From: Xanthocytophaga agilis
GTDB lineage: Bacteria > Bacteroidota > Bacteroidia > Cytophagales > 172606-1
Length of the DNA stretch: 64,000 nucleotides
Assembly: GCF_030068605.1 (NCBI RefSeq)
Contig: NZ_JASJOU010000015.1
Location: 62,001 to 126,000 of the forward strand
Direction of reading: 5' to 3'
Shown here piece by piece: positions 44,745 through 54,884 of this stretch. The notes under the pieces are model-generated. The model ran no database searches. It saw only the letters and a list, made by a program, of their open reading frames with translations, and was not told the origin of the DNA. Each line of letters opens with the position of its first letter. Position 1 is the stretch's first letter. A program made the position numbers and the translations under genes.

Positions 44745-45275
44745 ATGAAACCATTACCATCCATTTTGTCTCCATTGACTGCAGAGTCTTTCCTTCTACT
44801 ATTTTTTCTTATCCTTTCATTTAGCTGCCAAAAGAACGATTCAGAGCCGGAGCCTCACTCGCAGATGAGCCTTACTGCAAAAATCAATGGAAAATCATGG
44901 ACGGCAACCGAGTTTAGAGTCGATGAGGAAGATATTACAAGTCAGAATCCCTATTTAAGCATTTTAGCTACTGACAGTAGAGTCCTTAATCCATATACCT
45001 CACTTACACTTATTATTTATGAGTATAAAACACCAGGGGCTAAAATAACAGACCGATCTATTAACAGTATACATCAAACCTGTATTCTGGGAATTACTAC
45101 TAATGGAGTATATAAAGATTATAGTGGTCCTGTCACATTTGAGCTTACCAGTGTTGAAAATGGAAACTATGAAGGCACATTTAAGGGTCAGATGTGTCAT
45201 GAGTGCCAGGGAGATGCAAAGCTTTCTATTGAAGGCTCATTTAAAGTTAGAAAAGAAGAGCAGGCGCTAAAATAA
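44745..45275 (+). CDS. DUF6252-like lipoprotein
   Basis: A 176-residue lipoprotein; the lipobox is SFSC and Cys is near residue 28. The mature part starts with LTAKINGKSWTATEF, the beginning of the DUF6252-type family (small beta-sandwich lipoproteins of Bacteroidota), and ends GDAKLSIEGSFKV. It follows the T4SS genes by 109 bases and is closed by a terminator, so it could be the last gene of that operon or a separate gene. Confidence 0.65.
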   Translation: MKPLPSILSPLTAESFLLLFFLILSFSCQKNDSEPEPHSQMSLTAKINGKSWTATEFRVDEEDITSQNPYLSILATDSRVLNPYTSLTLIIYEYKTPGAKITDRSINSIHQTCILGITTNGVYKDYSGPVTFELTSVENGNYEGTFKGQMCHECQGDAKLSIEGSFKVRKEEQALK

Positions 45276-45283
45276 ACACGCTC

Positions 45284-45321
45284 TTAACTAGTGAAGAATC
45301 AACTTATTCTTCACTAGTTAA
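45284..45321 (+). terminator. terminator at the end of the T4SS region
   Basis: A perfect 16-base stem, ttaactagtgaagaat with attcttcactagttaa, loop of six bases. It lies nine bases after the lipoprotein stop. Confidence 0.8.
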
Positions 45322-45909
45322 ACTAATCATCAGTACTATCCAAAAATAAAGAACAAGGATCGGAACAATGTATGCGTTCGACCCTGACCATCTCTATTTA
45401 CAAAAACAAGGTATTATATTTAGTCTTGCAAACAAACACGGTATTGCTCGGACGCTTACGTTGCATTAGTGCGACTTAGTACTCTAACACTGATATACTT
45501 ATTTTCTTTTTTACATCTACTTCAAAACCTGACTTCTCCCAATCATTTAAGTATTTATGAGTTAATATAGTATTCACTCAAGATTCAAGAAGATTCAAAT
45601 TGAATCATGTACCAGATCAATAAACTGAGTCAATATTTACTCCTCGAAATACTTAAATGATCGATAGAATATCAAACTGCTTAAGCCATCTACTCATCAA
45701 GCCATCACCTCATGGTAAAGAGTAATAAAATAGGCAGGGTAAAAATCCACAAACGTGCATTTGTTGATCTTTACCCTGTTGTTTTTTACCTTTGCAAACA
45801 AGACAAACTGTCAGGTTTCTGTCTTTTTTATCCTTACAATCATATAGCTATCCTATTTTCTATATAACTTCTCTATAAAACTAGTACGGAAGTCAACCTT
45901 CATTTAATC
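45322..45909. other. 588-base gap with a second hairpin
   Basis: No supported gene. An imperfect 21-base stem at 45735..45778 (cagggtaaaaatccacaaac with the near-complement ending tctttaccctg) is followed by a T-rich stretch and looks like a terminator with no gene before it. The gap lies between the T4SS operon and the broken recombinase. Confidence 0.4.
45735..45778 (+). terminator. orphan terminator-like hairpin
   Basis: The arms pair over 21 bases with three mismatches; gttgttttttacc follows. No gene precedes it on the plus strand within 400 bases. Confidence 0.5.
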
Positions 45910-46679
45910 ATGTCAACATTCATTTCTTACTAGCGGGTCTCAACGCAGAAACAGGGCCGCTCCGGTTTAGGGCTTGATGCCCAAAGAGCGGATGTGGAAA
46001 GATACATTGCTGGTAAGGGCGAGCTAATCGCTGAGTTTACCGAAATCGAAAGTGGCCGAAAGAATAACCGTCAACAGCTTCACAATGCCATTGAGAAAGC
46101 CAGAAAAACGGGATCAACCCTGATTGTTGCCAAGTTAGATCGTCTCAGTCAGGATGCTGCCTTTACCATTCAGCTCTCCAATAGTTCGGTAAACTTTGTT
46201 TGTGTCGATAATCCCCATATCAATAAAATGACCATTGGTATTTTAGCGCTCGTCAATCAGGAAGAAGCCGAAAGGATCAGTTTACGGACAAAAGCCGCCT
46301 TAAGGGAAAAGAAGAAAAAAATTGAAATGGGAATTTATACTAATTCACACACAGATCCACTCACTGGAGAACGAAGGTAATGAAGCCTGATAAAAATGGG
46401 AACTATCGACTCGGTAGTCCTCAGGGATTTACTGCTGATATTACCCAGGCAGGAATGATGGCAGCTAAAGAAAAAGCACATGCAAATGAAAATACCAAAC
46501 GTACCAAGCATGTCATTCGGGACACACTCAAAGAGAACCCTGATGCTTCATTAACCTTTTTGGCAGAGCGCTTAAATACGTATGGAATACCTACCAGTAG
46601 AGGAAAACGCTTTAACAAGTTCAATGTAGCCTATTTTAGAAAGCTTGTCAAAGAAGAGATGAGTGTAAAAAACGAATGA
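45910..46679 (+). pseudogene. serine recombinase/resolvase, broken by a nonsense codon and a frame break
   Basis: An ATG at 45910 opens a frame reading MSTFISY, then a TAG at 45931, then RVSTQKQGRSGLGLDAQRADV in the same frame. This is the resolvase active-site region (YxRVSTxxQ with the catalytic Ser); a Tyr codon before R has become TAG. The catalytic domain goes on to 46380 (KLDRLSQDA, EEAERISLRTKAAL). The next frame starts at 46380 with one base shared and continues the C-terminal part (RLGSPQGFTADITQAGMMAAK, NTYGIPTSRGKRF). Both breaks make it a probable pseudogene. Confidence 0.75.
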
Positions 46680-47810
46680 GTTTTCTGATTCATACCTCTT
46701 ACTATTTTCAAACTAGTTGAGATGGAAATGAATCGAAGATGATTTAATCTCAAGTTTTCAATACCACCGATTTTTCAATAGTTCTGAGAAGAAGCGACTC
46801 CGCTGTGAAAGACTCCGCTGTGATTTACCCAGTCCTACATTTGGGTGGAGTCGCAAACGATCAACATTTATACTAATTTCTTCTTTAGTCTTGGGAAAGT
46901 GTGGTGGTTATATGCAAATATATAATCAGTCATACTTCCCAAGACAAAGTCGTTCAATATATTGTTTTCGACCATTTTTTTAATGCGGGCTTAAAAAAAT
47001 TAATATAAAAATCAGAATATTCACTACAAATGAATGCAGAGAATAGATTTCAAATGAATGCGTTTTTTCTTCGGTTAGCTGTTGTCCAAACCTGATAATC
47101 TTTATAACATTTCCACTCTGATCAAAAACAGTTGTGTAACTGGCGCTTAGCCATCCCCATGTACCCCAGGCAGATCACTGGGTTCTTTTACCGATTCCGC
47201 AAAGTCAGATTGATGCCAACAAAACTTTAGCTCAGAATCCAGGGTAGTAACAACATCCAGGGAAGTAACTGTGTCTGCGATCCATACCCAACTGCGTGGA
47301 TCGTTTTTTCGTATTGACAGGCAAGTGGTCATTTTAAAAGGATGTTTTTCTAACTCATTATTGTCAGATAACCTCTGCTATTACTCTCAATTGTTACTCT
47401 CTGTTGCAATTCTGTCTTTCCTGGCTTTATATTGTGATTTATACATGGAGCACACTCTCATTTCAAATTTATTGTTTTTTTCAGCCAGATAGACTATCCG
47501 TTCAACTGGTAGAAAACTATCTACCAGCAGTAAGCAATCCGATTATATCCGGCTATTTTCAGACCCATATAAAAAAATTGGCGATATCTTTACCTGTATT
47601 TCACTACAGATGGGAACGAAGAATATATGGTTCTTTCCAAGTTTGGTTCTCCAAATCTTGATTAACTGGACACCGCAATAGGGCAACCAGCCCACTCCAC
47701 CAAAGGATAGAATTTCATACATTCTTTTTGGCTTCACAATAAAGTCTCCCTACCACCAATTGTTTTGAAAAAAAACATAACAAGCTAACAGCGAATGCAT
47801 TAACAAAATT
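46680..47810. other. gene-free stretch before the heme locus
   Basis: No supported gene in about 1.1 kb. A structured element lies at 46794..46854. The remaining sequence (47000-47800) shows only short frames that look accidental or decayed. Confidence 0.4.
46794..46854. repeat. inverted repeat with internal direct repeat
   Basis: The outer arms gcgactcc and ggagtcgc enclose a direct repeat (gactccgctgtga twice, 46796..46808 and 46811..46823) and an inner acccag/tgggt hairpin. This is unlike a simple terminator and could be a transposon end, recombination site or regulatory RNA. Confidence 0.5.
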
Positions 47811-47829
47811 ATATAGAATAATTCTAAAT
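47811..47829 (+). promoter_or_regulatory. Fur-box-like palindrome 1
   Basis: tagaat-a-attcta is a perfect 6-1-6 palindrome followed by aat, close to the TTAGAATnATTCTAA form used by Fur-type repressors. It lies about 100 bases before the receptor start, a promoter position. Confidence 0.5.
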
Positions 47830-47872
47830 AAAATTTGACAAAAACGAGAATGCTTCGTAAGATTACACTCAG

Positions 47873-47889
47873 TTAAGAATGATTCTAAA
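47873..47889 (+). promoter_or_regulatory. Fur-box-like palindrome 2
   Basis: ttaagaat-g-attctaaat: the core agaat-g-attct is a perfect palindrome, a near repeat of the first box. It includes the ATG at 47879, which makes that codon a doubtful start. Confidence 0.45.
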
Positions 47890-47914
47890 TAAAGGGCATT
47901 TATTTGTAATAGGT

Positions 47915-50311
47915 ATGTTTCGAATGTTACTAATAACTCACATATTATCTATTTGTTATTTGCCTTCCAGCCTTAAAGCGCAGTCCAAAATGCATAACAA
48001 CACAGGTGTATTAAAAGGAAAGGTAACATCTGAGTCGGGAAAGGCTTTGGAAGGAATATCTATCCGCTTGGAGGGAACGAAACTGGGAAGTACTACTAAT
48101 ACAATGGGTGAGTTTGTTATATATACTATTCCACCAAACATATACTCTGTTATTGTCTCAGGGATTGGGTATCATACCTGGAAACAGATTGTCAGAATAA
48201 AGGATGGAGAAGTACATTCTACAAACATTGTGCTTTCAGAGGTAACGCATACTATTGACGAAGTGGAGGTCAAAGCCAATAAAGCAGATGCACCTATACA
48301 AGCTGAAAACCTGGCTACCCAACTTCCGTTACCTGTGACAGTTATTACTCGTAAGACCATTGAGATGATGGGCAGCCGTCGCCTGGATGAAATCCTGAAA
48401 GAGCAAACTGGTTTGGCAGTTGTTAACGATGTCGGTTCAGGATCCAGAGCAGTAGGACTACAACTACAAGGATTCGATGCTGCCTATACGATGATTACCA
48501 TTGATGGACTTCCGTTGATAGGACGCAACTCTGGTAGTCTGGATTTATCCCGTATCACGATCGCCAATATTGAACGGATTGAAATTGTAAAGGGGGCGTC
48601 TTCCAGCTTGTTTGGTAGTGAGGCACTGGCAGGAGTAGTCAATATTGTCACCCGTCAGGCAAGTACACAACCACAGGCACTAGCTATACTGCGCTATGGT
48701 ACTTATCAAACCTGGGATGCTACTGTAGAAGGGGAAACACCTTTCGCCAAACACAAAGGGGCAATTTCTTTGTCTGGCAACTATTATTATACAGGGGGTT
48801 TTAATGTCAATCCATACCTGAGCAGTGGACAGACTGCTCCTCCCTACGGAAGTTATACTCTTCAAGGTAGAGGAAAATACAGAATTAACGACAATTATAC
48901 AGTTTCTTGTTCAGGTCGGTATTCACTACGTACCTCTACTAACCGATACATGTATGGTTCGGAAGCATTTAGAGATCTGCTGGATGAAAAAGACTTTAAT
49001 GGGTTTGTTTCCATAAATCGGCGGCTAGGTTCCGTTCCTGCTACAGAATCCAATATCAGACTGTTTTACTACCTTACCCGTTACTCTTCTGAGCAGGATA
49101 TCCGGCAGGAAAGAAATCAAGTAACTCTCCAATCTGCTCATTTTATACAGTATCTGCATCGGATGGAAATGCAGGGTAGCAAACACATTAGTTCACAACT
49201 GTCATTAACTGGAGGAATTGGAGGGACTGTCGAATCCTTATCAAATAGCACATATAAAGGCACCAAAGATAGGTTTAGCTATTTTGGTTATTCGCAGGGA
49301 AATTACAAGCCTACCTCGCAAATAAATATTATTATGGGACTTCGTTATGATTATTTCAGTCAATATGGAGGGCGTCTGAATCCAACGCTAGGAATAGAGT
49401 TTAAACCTTCAGCAATAGTTGCACTGAAAGCATCTGTAGGAAAAGGATACAAAGCCCCTGATTTTAAAGAAATGTACCAGGTCTTTACCAATGTGCAGGT
49501 TGGCTATACAGTAATCGGAGTGGAAGAATTCTCAAAAACAATTCAGGAGTTGCAGCAGGCCGGACAGGTAGCTTCTATTCGACCTGTTGCGGGTAAAATC
49601 CGATCCCTAAATGCTGAGACGTCAACTTCCTATAATATGGGTTTGACAATCACTCCTTTATCTTCACTTAAGACAGATGTTAACCTGTTCTATAACAATG
49701 TTAAAAATCTCATTACTACCATTCAGGTAGGCACCCGTACCAATGAACAACAGATATTTTCCTACATCAATCTGGCAAAGGCATACACTGCCGGTCTGGA
49801 AGCAAGTTCCACCTGGGCTCCGATAAAGAATCTCGCTTTTTCGGCTGGTTATCAACTTTTATATGCTATGGATCGTGGAGTCATTGATTCCATTCGGGCA
49901 GGAAGTGGATTGTATGGCAGAATCCGTAATCCCCAGACAGGCACTACGCGAGAAGCTCACGTATCAGATTATATGGGTATGGATAACCGCTCCCGTCATA
50001 TGTTCAACATCAGGGTCTTCTATGAATATACACCCTGGGCGATGACAGGCAGCATACGTCTAAACTACAGAGGTCGGTATGGGTATTCAGATGCGAACAA
50101 CAATACCTACATTGACCGCTATGATACTATCGTAGAAAGTACATTGATATGGAATGCCTCTATCGAGAAAAAGTTTTTTCAGAAACACTTGTCCGTGCAG
50201 CTTACCGGCACCAACCTGTCAAATTACACCAATATGCTTATGCCGGGTAGTCCTGGGAGAATGCTCGTAGGGGGGATTTCCTGGAGATTTTTTTCTACTC
50301 CAAACTCTTAA
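47915..50311 (+). CDS. TonB-dependent receptor, HmuR-like
   Basis: Start chosen at the ATG at 47915 (MFRMLLITHILSICYLPSSLKAQ), because the earlier ATG at 47879 lies inside a Fur-like box. 798 residues: signal peptide, a CarboxypepD_reg-like domain (VLKGKVTSESGKALEGISIRLEG, read in parts), the plug with LPVTVITRKTIEMMGSRRLDEIL, then ERIEIVKGASSSLFGSEALAGVVNIVTR and a 22-strand-type barrel ending with an aromatic (FFSTPNS end). The neighbours are HmuY-like lipoproteins, so heme or hemoprotein uptake is likely. Confidence 0.9.
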   Translation: MFRMLLITHILSICYLPSSLKAQSKMHNNTGVLKGKVTSESGKALEGISIRLEGTKLGSTTNTMGEFVIYTIPPNIYSVIVSGIGYHTWKQIVRIKDGEVHSTNIVLSEVTHTIDEVEVKANKADAPIQAENLATQLPLPVTVITRKTIEMMGSRRLDEILKEQTGLAVVNDVGSGSRAVGLQLQGFDAAYTMITIDGLPLIGRNSGSLDLSRITIANIERIEIVKGASSSLFGSEALAGVVNIVTRQASTQPQALAILRYGTYQTWDATVEGETPFAKHKGAISLSGNYYYTGGFNVNPYLSSGQTAPPYGSYTLQGRGKYRINDNYTVSCSGRYSLRTSTNRYMYGSEAFRDLLDEKDFNGFVSINRRLGSVPATESNIRLFYYLTRYSSEQDIRQERNQVTLQSAHFIQYLHRMEMQGSKHISSQLSLTGGIGGTVESLSNSTYKGTKDRFSYFGYSQGNYKPTSQINIIMGLRYDYFSQYGGRLNPTLGIEFKPSAIVALKASVGKGYKAPDFKEMYQVFTNVQVGYTVIGVEEFSKTIQELQQAGQVASIRPVAGKIRSLNAETSTSYNMGLTITPLSSLKTDVNLFYNNVKNLITTIQVGTRTNEQQIFSYINLAKAYTAGLEASSTWAPIKNLAFSAGYQLLYAMDRGVIDSIRAGSGLYGRIRNPQTGTTREAHVSDYMGMDNRSRHMFNIRVFYEYTPWAMTGSIRLNYRGRYGYSDANNNTYIDRYDTIVESTLIWNASIEKKFFQKHLSVQLTGTNLSNYTNMLMPGSPGRMLVGGISWRFFSTPNS

Positions 50312-50340
50312 ATCACCTTTGTTAAAATCTCTAATAATCC

Positions 50341-51078
50341 ATGTACTTTTTATTATACAAACTACTACCCTTGCAACATTTACCCGTCAAACCCATCTGT
50401 ATGATTGGTTTGGTTTTGATAGTTGCTTTTTCTTCCTGTAAGAAAGATGATGCTACACCTGGCACGCCAAACTATGAGGATGGAGTAAGCACAGTAGTAT
50501 ATGACTTGGCTGGTGATACCACCACCACTGTTGGAGGAGAAAATGCTCAACCGTTTAAGACTTTTTACTATTCGTTAAAGACCAGTGCTGTATTTCGGGA
50601 TACTACAGATCTTGATCCAAAAAGTCTTTCCTGGGACTTAGCATTTACGGGTGTTTATAATTCAATTATCTATCCAAACAATGGTATAGCTGCGAGTAGC
50701 CCTGGATATGGAGGAGAAGGAAAGGCAGCCATTGTCTACTATGATGCGGCTTACGAAGATGTAGTGCTAGCTCCGGATAACGATTATTTTACCAATAACA
50801 GCTTGTCATTCATCGGCTGGGATGGGTATCCGCAACCTTACAATACAGGTTGGTACTTTTATGAGATCAATACACATATTGCCACTCCAATAAAAAACCG
50901 AACGTTTGTAGTACGCACTGCAGAAGGAAAATACGCCAAACTGGAAATAATCAATATATATAAAGGCAATCCGGCAGTGGTGACTGATCTCAACTGGCCT
51001 ACACCCTACTTTACGTTCCGGTATTATGTACAGGAAGATGGTTCCCGAAATCTATATACGCCACCAGCTACCTATTAA
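50341..51078 (+). CDS. HmuY-family heme-binding lipoprotein 1
   Basis: A 245-residue lipoprotein with lipobox AFSSC. The HmuY signature is seen at the core: SLSWDLAFTGVYNSIIYPNNG, then PIKNRTFVVRTAEGKYAKLEI and FTFRYYVQEDGSRNL. HmuY proteins are hemophores that pass heme to the TonB receptor. It follows the receptor gene by 29 bases, the expected order of an hmuRY unit. Confidence 0.85.
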   Translation: MYFLLYKLLPLQHLPVKPICMIGLVLIVAFSSCKKDDATPGTPNYEDGVSTVVYDLAGDTTTTVGGENAQPFKTFYYSLKTSAVFRDTTDLDPKSLSWDLAFTGVYNSIIYPNNGIAASSPGYGGEGKAAIVYYDAAYEDVVLAPDNDYFTNNSLSFIGWDGYPQPYNTGWYFYEINTHIATPIKNRTFVVRTAEGKYAKLEIINIYKGNPAVVTDLNWPTPYFTFRYYVQEDGSRNLYTPPATY

Positions 51079-51144
51079 TCACTCTATCAACAACATAAAT
51101 CAACAAACAAATTACTCTATTTATAGATCTTTACAACCTGTTTT

Positions 51145-51960
51145 ATGAACAAGCACTGGTACAAACTATATATTTCTTTCAGACGCATTTTTTATCTGGT
51201 GACAGCTGTAATAGCAGGACTTTCTGTTACTAGCTGTGCTGATTCAGATGACAATAATACTCCAGATCCACAAGAGCCTGTTGAGGTTACCACAGGTGTG
51301 TATAAAGTTGTTAATCTGGCGGCTGATACTACAGCTACTTCGTCAGAAAATGCAAATACCTTGTATTACAGTCTGGAGAATGGCAAAGCCGTTTCATCCT
51401 CAATGTCCCAGACAGATCAGTGGGATATTGCTTTTCTGCAAACGTACAATAGCAGCATTGCTGCCAATAATGGCAAAGGGTTGTATTCACCAGGATATGG
51501 TGGTCCTGGCAAAGGAGGAATCTATCTGGTCATCAATCAGGATGTAGATGCAGCCTATTATACAAGTGCGGGCAAACCAATCAAAGAAATTCCAGACTCT
51601 ACATTGTTTCAGCAAGCTTTTTCAGCCATAAAAACAGTCCCTGTCAGTGATGATAAATTCCTGATCAGTGATTATATCGGACTAGATTACTTTCAGGGTA
51701 GTGGAGCAGGTTGGGCATGGTATGATTTCTATAACGAACTATTTCCGGATAGACCAGCTTCTGAAAAGGCACACGTAGCCTATGCCCTTCCACGACCGAT
51801 CATTGTCAGGACTGCTAAAGGAAATTATGCAAAAGTAATTATCTACAGTGTATACAAGGATGCACCGGCAAATCCTGACCGATCAAATAAAGCCGGATAC
51901 ATCACTTTTTCATATGCCATCCAGAAAGATGGTTCCAAAAACCTGGATATTTCACAATGA
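51145..51960 (+). CDS. HmuY-family lipoprotein 2
   Basis: A 271-residue lipoprotein, lipobox VTSC. Homologous to the previous gene: DQWDIAFLQTYNSSIAANNG, PIIVRTAKGNYAKVIIYSVYK and ITFSYAIQKDGSKNL. The two differ clearly in the middle part (about 130-190), so they may bind different ligands or act in order. Confidence 0.85.
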   Translation: MNKHWYKLYISFRRIFYLVTAVIAGLSVTSCADSDDNNTPDPQEPVEVTTGVYKVVNLAADTTATSSENANTLYYSLENGKAVSSSMSQTDQWDIAFLQTYNSSIAANNGKGLYSPGYGGPGKGGIYLVINQDVDAAYYTSAGKPIKEIPDSTLFQQAFSAIKTVPVSDDKFLISDYIGLDYFQGSGAGWAWYDFYNELFPDRPASEKAHVAYALPRPIIVRTAKGNYAKVIIYSVYKDAPANPDRSNKAGYITFSYAIQKDGSKNLDISQ

Positions 51961-52105
51961 TCTAACCACATAATGATCTAACTACATAATGCGGCTTTTT
52001 CTGAAAACAATGTTTTCGGCCATTTTATATGGTTGAACAGGGATTGTTTTGTAGTAACAAACGCTAATAAAAATTTAACCATACATTCTATTTTCTATAT
52101 ATTAT

Positions 52106-52846
52106 ATGTCTTACCTCTCCAAATTAGCCAATACCTTACTGCTCAGCCTGGTGTTAATGGCCTGTACTAAAACAGAAGTTATTGGACCACCAACACTATC
52201 CTCTAGCCGGATTCTAAGCTATAAAGTCACCAATGTATCCGGTGATCCCATTGAAGGAGTTATCAATGAGGCAGATCAAACAATCACTGTATATCTTCCT
52301 TATTATTATTATTCTACCTCGTTGTTGCCAGAGATAGAAGTTTCCGAAGGTGCTACCGTTACTCCTGCCAGCGAGACACTATTATCTGGCCTGTTATCCT
52401 ATATTCAGGGAGATAGCATACTAAACTATACCTATACAGTAAGAGGAAAAGAGGGTAGTTCCGCTACCTATAAACTGATGCTGCAGGTTCAGCAACCTGA
52501 CTTTACCCTACAGGAACTATCTTCAGATGCACAAAACCCAACTACCTATACTGTTACTACCTATGACGGAGCGGCCATTAACCTAAATTGGTCGGGTGAT
52601 TTTCCTTCTATCTCTGATGAAACCGGACGCATCATCACCAAAATTACACTTATTGCTGAAAATGGACAGAAATATATTATAGACAATAACATCGGTTTCA
52701 AATCCTGGTTCTCAGACACAGGTATTCTCTTTTATATTCCTGTTAATAGTGCTACACAATTACCTACAGGCTTGTATCATGTTCAGGTGACATTTTATAG
52801 CAAAACAGTAACTCTTCAGAACCCAATCCAGTTAATCCAACCCTAA
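52106..52846 (+). CDS. lipoprotein with DUF5018-like beta domains
   Basis: A 246-residue lipoprotein; lipobox LMAC, Cys near 20. The first domain (SSRILSYKVTNVSGDPIEG; VTPASETLLSG; YTVRGKEGSSATYKL) has the plan of DUF5018-type repeats, and the second half is another all-beta part. It probably serves in ligand capture or receptor assembly beside the HmuY proteins. It starts 145 bases after HmuY 2. Confidence 0.6.
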   Translation: MSYLSKLANTLLLSLVLMACTKTEVIGPPTLSSSRILSYKVTNVSGDPIEGVINEADQTITVYLPYYYYSTSLLPEIEVSEGATVTPASETLLSGLLSYIQGDSILNYTYTVRGKEGSSATYKLMLQVQQPDFTLQELSSDAQNPTTYTVTTYDGAAINLNWSGDFPSISDETGRIITKITLIAENGQKYIIDNNIGFKSWFSDTGILFYIPVNSATQLPTGLYHVQVTFYSKTVTLQNPIQLIQP

Positions 52847-52873
52847 CCTATCTTTAGTTTAAACTAACCAACA

Positions 52874-53806
52874 ATGAGACTATATATCACTTTTCCATAT
52901 AGCATGTGGGCAATCTTGTTTCTGACAGGGGTACTTACATCCTGCAAGAAAGAAACCGAATATGCTCCCTATCCTTATTCTTCCATTACAGCCTTCGAGA
53001 TTCCTACAGGAGCTAACTCCATCCAGGCTGCAGTCTCAGATAATAGACTAACGGTCTACTGGCCATACTATCAGATGATACCTGACTCAATAGCACCAGT
53101 GGTTTCTGTATCGGAAAGAGCAACAGTAGAACCAGCCTCCGGAAAGAAAATACCGTTGAAAGATGGAGTGACTTATATTGTAAAAGCAGAAAGTGGAGCT
53201 ACTACAACGTATACACTTAAACTGGTTATCAATCAGGCAGAACCTATTTTTGATCAGGTTCCAGCTACCATTCCACTCTATTCACAGTTTTCATTGACAG
53301 GACAGAATTTTCTGGCAGATACAGCCAAAACCTCTCTGCTACTAGTATCATCTACCGGAACACAATATCCGATAGCACTTACCGCACTGACTGGTAATTC
53401 TGCATCGGGTACAGCCATACATGCACAACTTGACACCGGAAACTATTCTATAAAACTGGTTACAGGGTATCGTTCAGTTACCAGCAATGCCATGGTCCAT
53501 ATTACCTCGCCAGTAACCAATCCCTACTTTGACCCTTTTATTGAATCTGGTACAAGGGTTAAAAGAGGAAGTTCACTGACCCTAAAAACACACAATCTGG
53601 AAGGATATACAATCACACAAATACGTCTGGGCACTCTGACAACAAGAGTACCATTCGAACAAACCGGAGAGGATGAGTTGACTTTGCAGATTCCGGAAAG
53701 TTATCCAATCGGATCATACAATCGCTTTCGAATTTACTACTCAGGATCTGCATCGGCAGGAAATTATTATTCCTTTCTGCTTTATCCAATTACTATAACA
53801 GAGTAG
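52874..53806 (+). CDS. lipoprotein related to the previous gene
   Basis: A 310-residue lipoprotein; lipobox VLTSC. The first domain (ITAFEIPTGANSIQAAVSDN; RATVEPASGKKIP; YIVKAESGATTTYTLKLVI) mirrors that of the 52106 gene, followed by two Ig/IPT-like domains, one beginning FSLTGQNFLADTAKTSLLLVS. It is 27 bases downstream of its relative. Unknown function in the heme locus. Confidence 0.6.
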   Translation: MRLYITFPYSMWAILFLTGVLTSCKKETEYAPYPYSSITAFEIPTGANSIQAAVSDNRLTVYWPYYQMIPDSIAPVVSVSERATVEPASGKKIPLKDGVTYIVKAESGATTTYTLKLVINQAEPIFDQVPATIPLYSQFSLTGQNFLADTAKTSLLLVSSTGTQYPIALTALTGNSASGTAIHAQLDTGNYSIKLVTGYRSVTSNAMVHITSPVTNPYFDPFIESGTRVKRGSSLTLKTHNLEGYTITQIRLGTLTTRVPFEQTGEDELTLQIPESYPIGSYNRFRIYYSGSASAGNYYSFLLYPITITE

Positions 53807-54088
53807 TATGTTACAGAGTAGTCTGGTATCAAGCAGCCTGCAAATAAGAAACGTGCAGACAGAATCATTCAGGCAAAAGCAAATCATTCAGGCAAAAGCA
53901 GAAAGAGAACGCATTTTCATTCGCATTTTATTTAGAGTCAGTATCATACATCAAAGGAAAAAGAAAAGGAGATTCATTATGGAACCTCCCATCTTTAATC
54001 AAGTGAATAACCCGGCAAACTCCGATATCCCGGCAAAAGAATACTTGGAGTGAACCAAAACCTAATCACATAATTCATTTACAATTTT

Positions 54089-54781
54089 ATGAAAAAAACA
54101 AATAACATACTAGGATTTGCCCTTTCAATGGGCCTTATGGTACTTTTTTCAGCTTGTCAGAAAGATTCAGCTGTAGTACCAGAAACTTCATTAAAACCGA
54201 ATGGTACAACAGCTGTAGTTATCTCTCCAGGACAAACTAAGTCATTGGTTGGACCTAACACGAAAGGTACACTTACACTGACTACAGGCAATCTATATCA
54301 GCTGCGTAACTTCACTCAGGGGACAGTTACTGCACCAGCAGATAGCACACAATGGGCAAATGTAGCCAGCACCTATTACTACAGCTTCGCTAACAACGAT
54401 GGCAGCAGTTCATCTGGTGCATATGACTTCATTTTTACAGGAAGTGCAAATGGTAACCTGACAGTAAATACAACCAATTATACACTGTATTATATTGATC
54501 AGGCATTTGACAATGTAACCTCTTTTAGTGTCAGCAGTGCAACTACTGTTTCTAGTGGGGTACTAGGTTACAATCGTACAGGTACTCCTGGCTGGTATAA
54601 CTACAACATCACAACACATATAGTTACACCAGTTACCAACCGTACTATCATCATTGAAAATAATACAACCGGAACAACATATAAACTCCGTATCAACAGC
54701 ATCTACAAAGATGGTTCACCGGATACTACTTTTGCCCCTACGGACTATCCGTATTACAGCATCGATTATAAACTGTTGTAA
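54089..54781 (+). CDS. HmuY-family lipoprotein 3
   Basis: A 230-residue lipoprotein; lipobox LFSAC. The C-terminal part TNRTIIIENNTTGTTYKLRIN followed by SIYKDGSPDTTFAPTDYPYY resembles the end of HmuY 1 and 2, while the N-terminal half is a Thr/Asn-rich beta region. It is a more distant member. A terminator follows at 54830..54868. Confidence 0.7.
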   Translation: MKKTNNILGFALSMGLMVLFSACQKDSAVVPETSLKPNGTTAVVISPGQTKSLVGPNTKGTLTLTTGNLYQLRNFTQGTVTAPADSTQWANVASTYYYSFANNDGSSSSGAYDFIFTGSANGNLTVNTTNYTLYYIDQAFDNVTSFSVSSATTVSSGVLGYNRTGTPGWYNYNITTHIVTPVTNRTIIIENNTTGTTYKLRINSIYKDGSPDTTFAPTDYPYYSIDYKLL

Positions 54782-54829
54782 TACATACTACTAATTCCTT
54801 TTGGTGATACTGACGTTCATAAATAAAAT

Positions 54830-54868
54830 AAAAACTCTGGTCCTGCTGGGATCGGAGTTTTTTTATAA
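54830..54868 (+). terminator. terminator after HmuY 3
   Basis: Imperfect 12-base arms (aaaactctggtcc with gggatcggagtttt) and a run of seven T. It lies before the S41 gene, so that gene may need its own promoter or readthrough. Confidence 0.7.
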
Positions 54869-54884
54869 CACATAGCAGAAAAAC

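Noticed and set aside
47147-47737. Short frames on both strands before the heme locus
   Set aside because: No motif, no ribosome-binding context and no continuation; they look accidental.
53808-54053. 81-residue plus-strand frame after the second beta lipoprotein
   Set aside because: Begins one base after a stop, is Gln/Arg/Ile-rich without order and repeats its own DNA (attcaggcaaaagcaa twice); a spacer by all signs.
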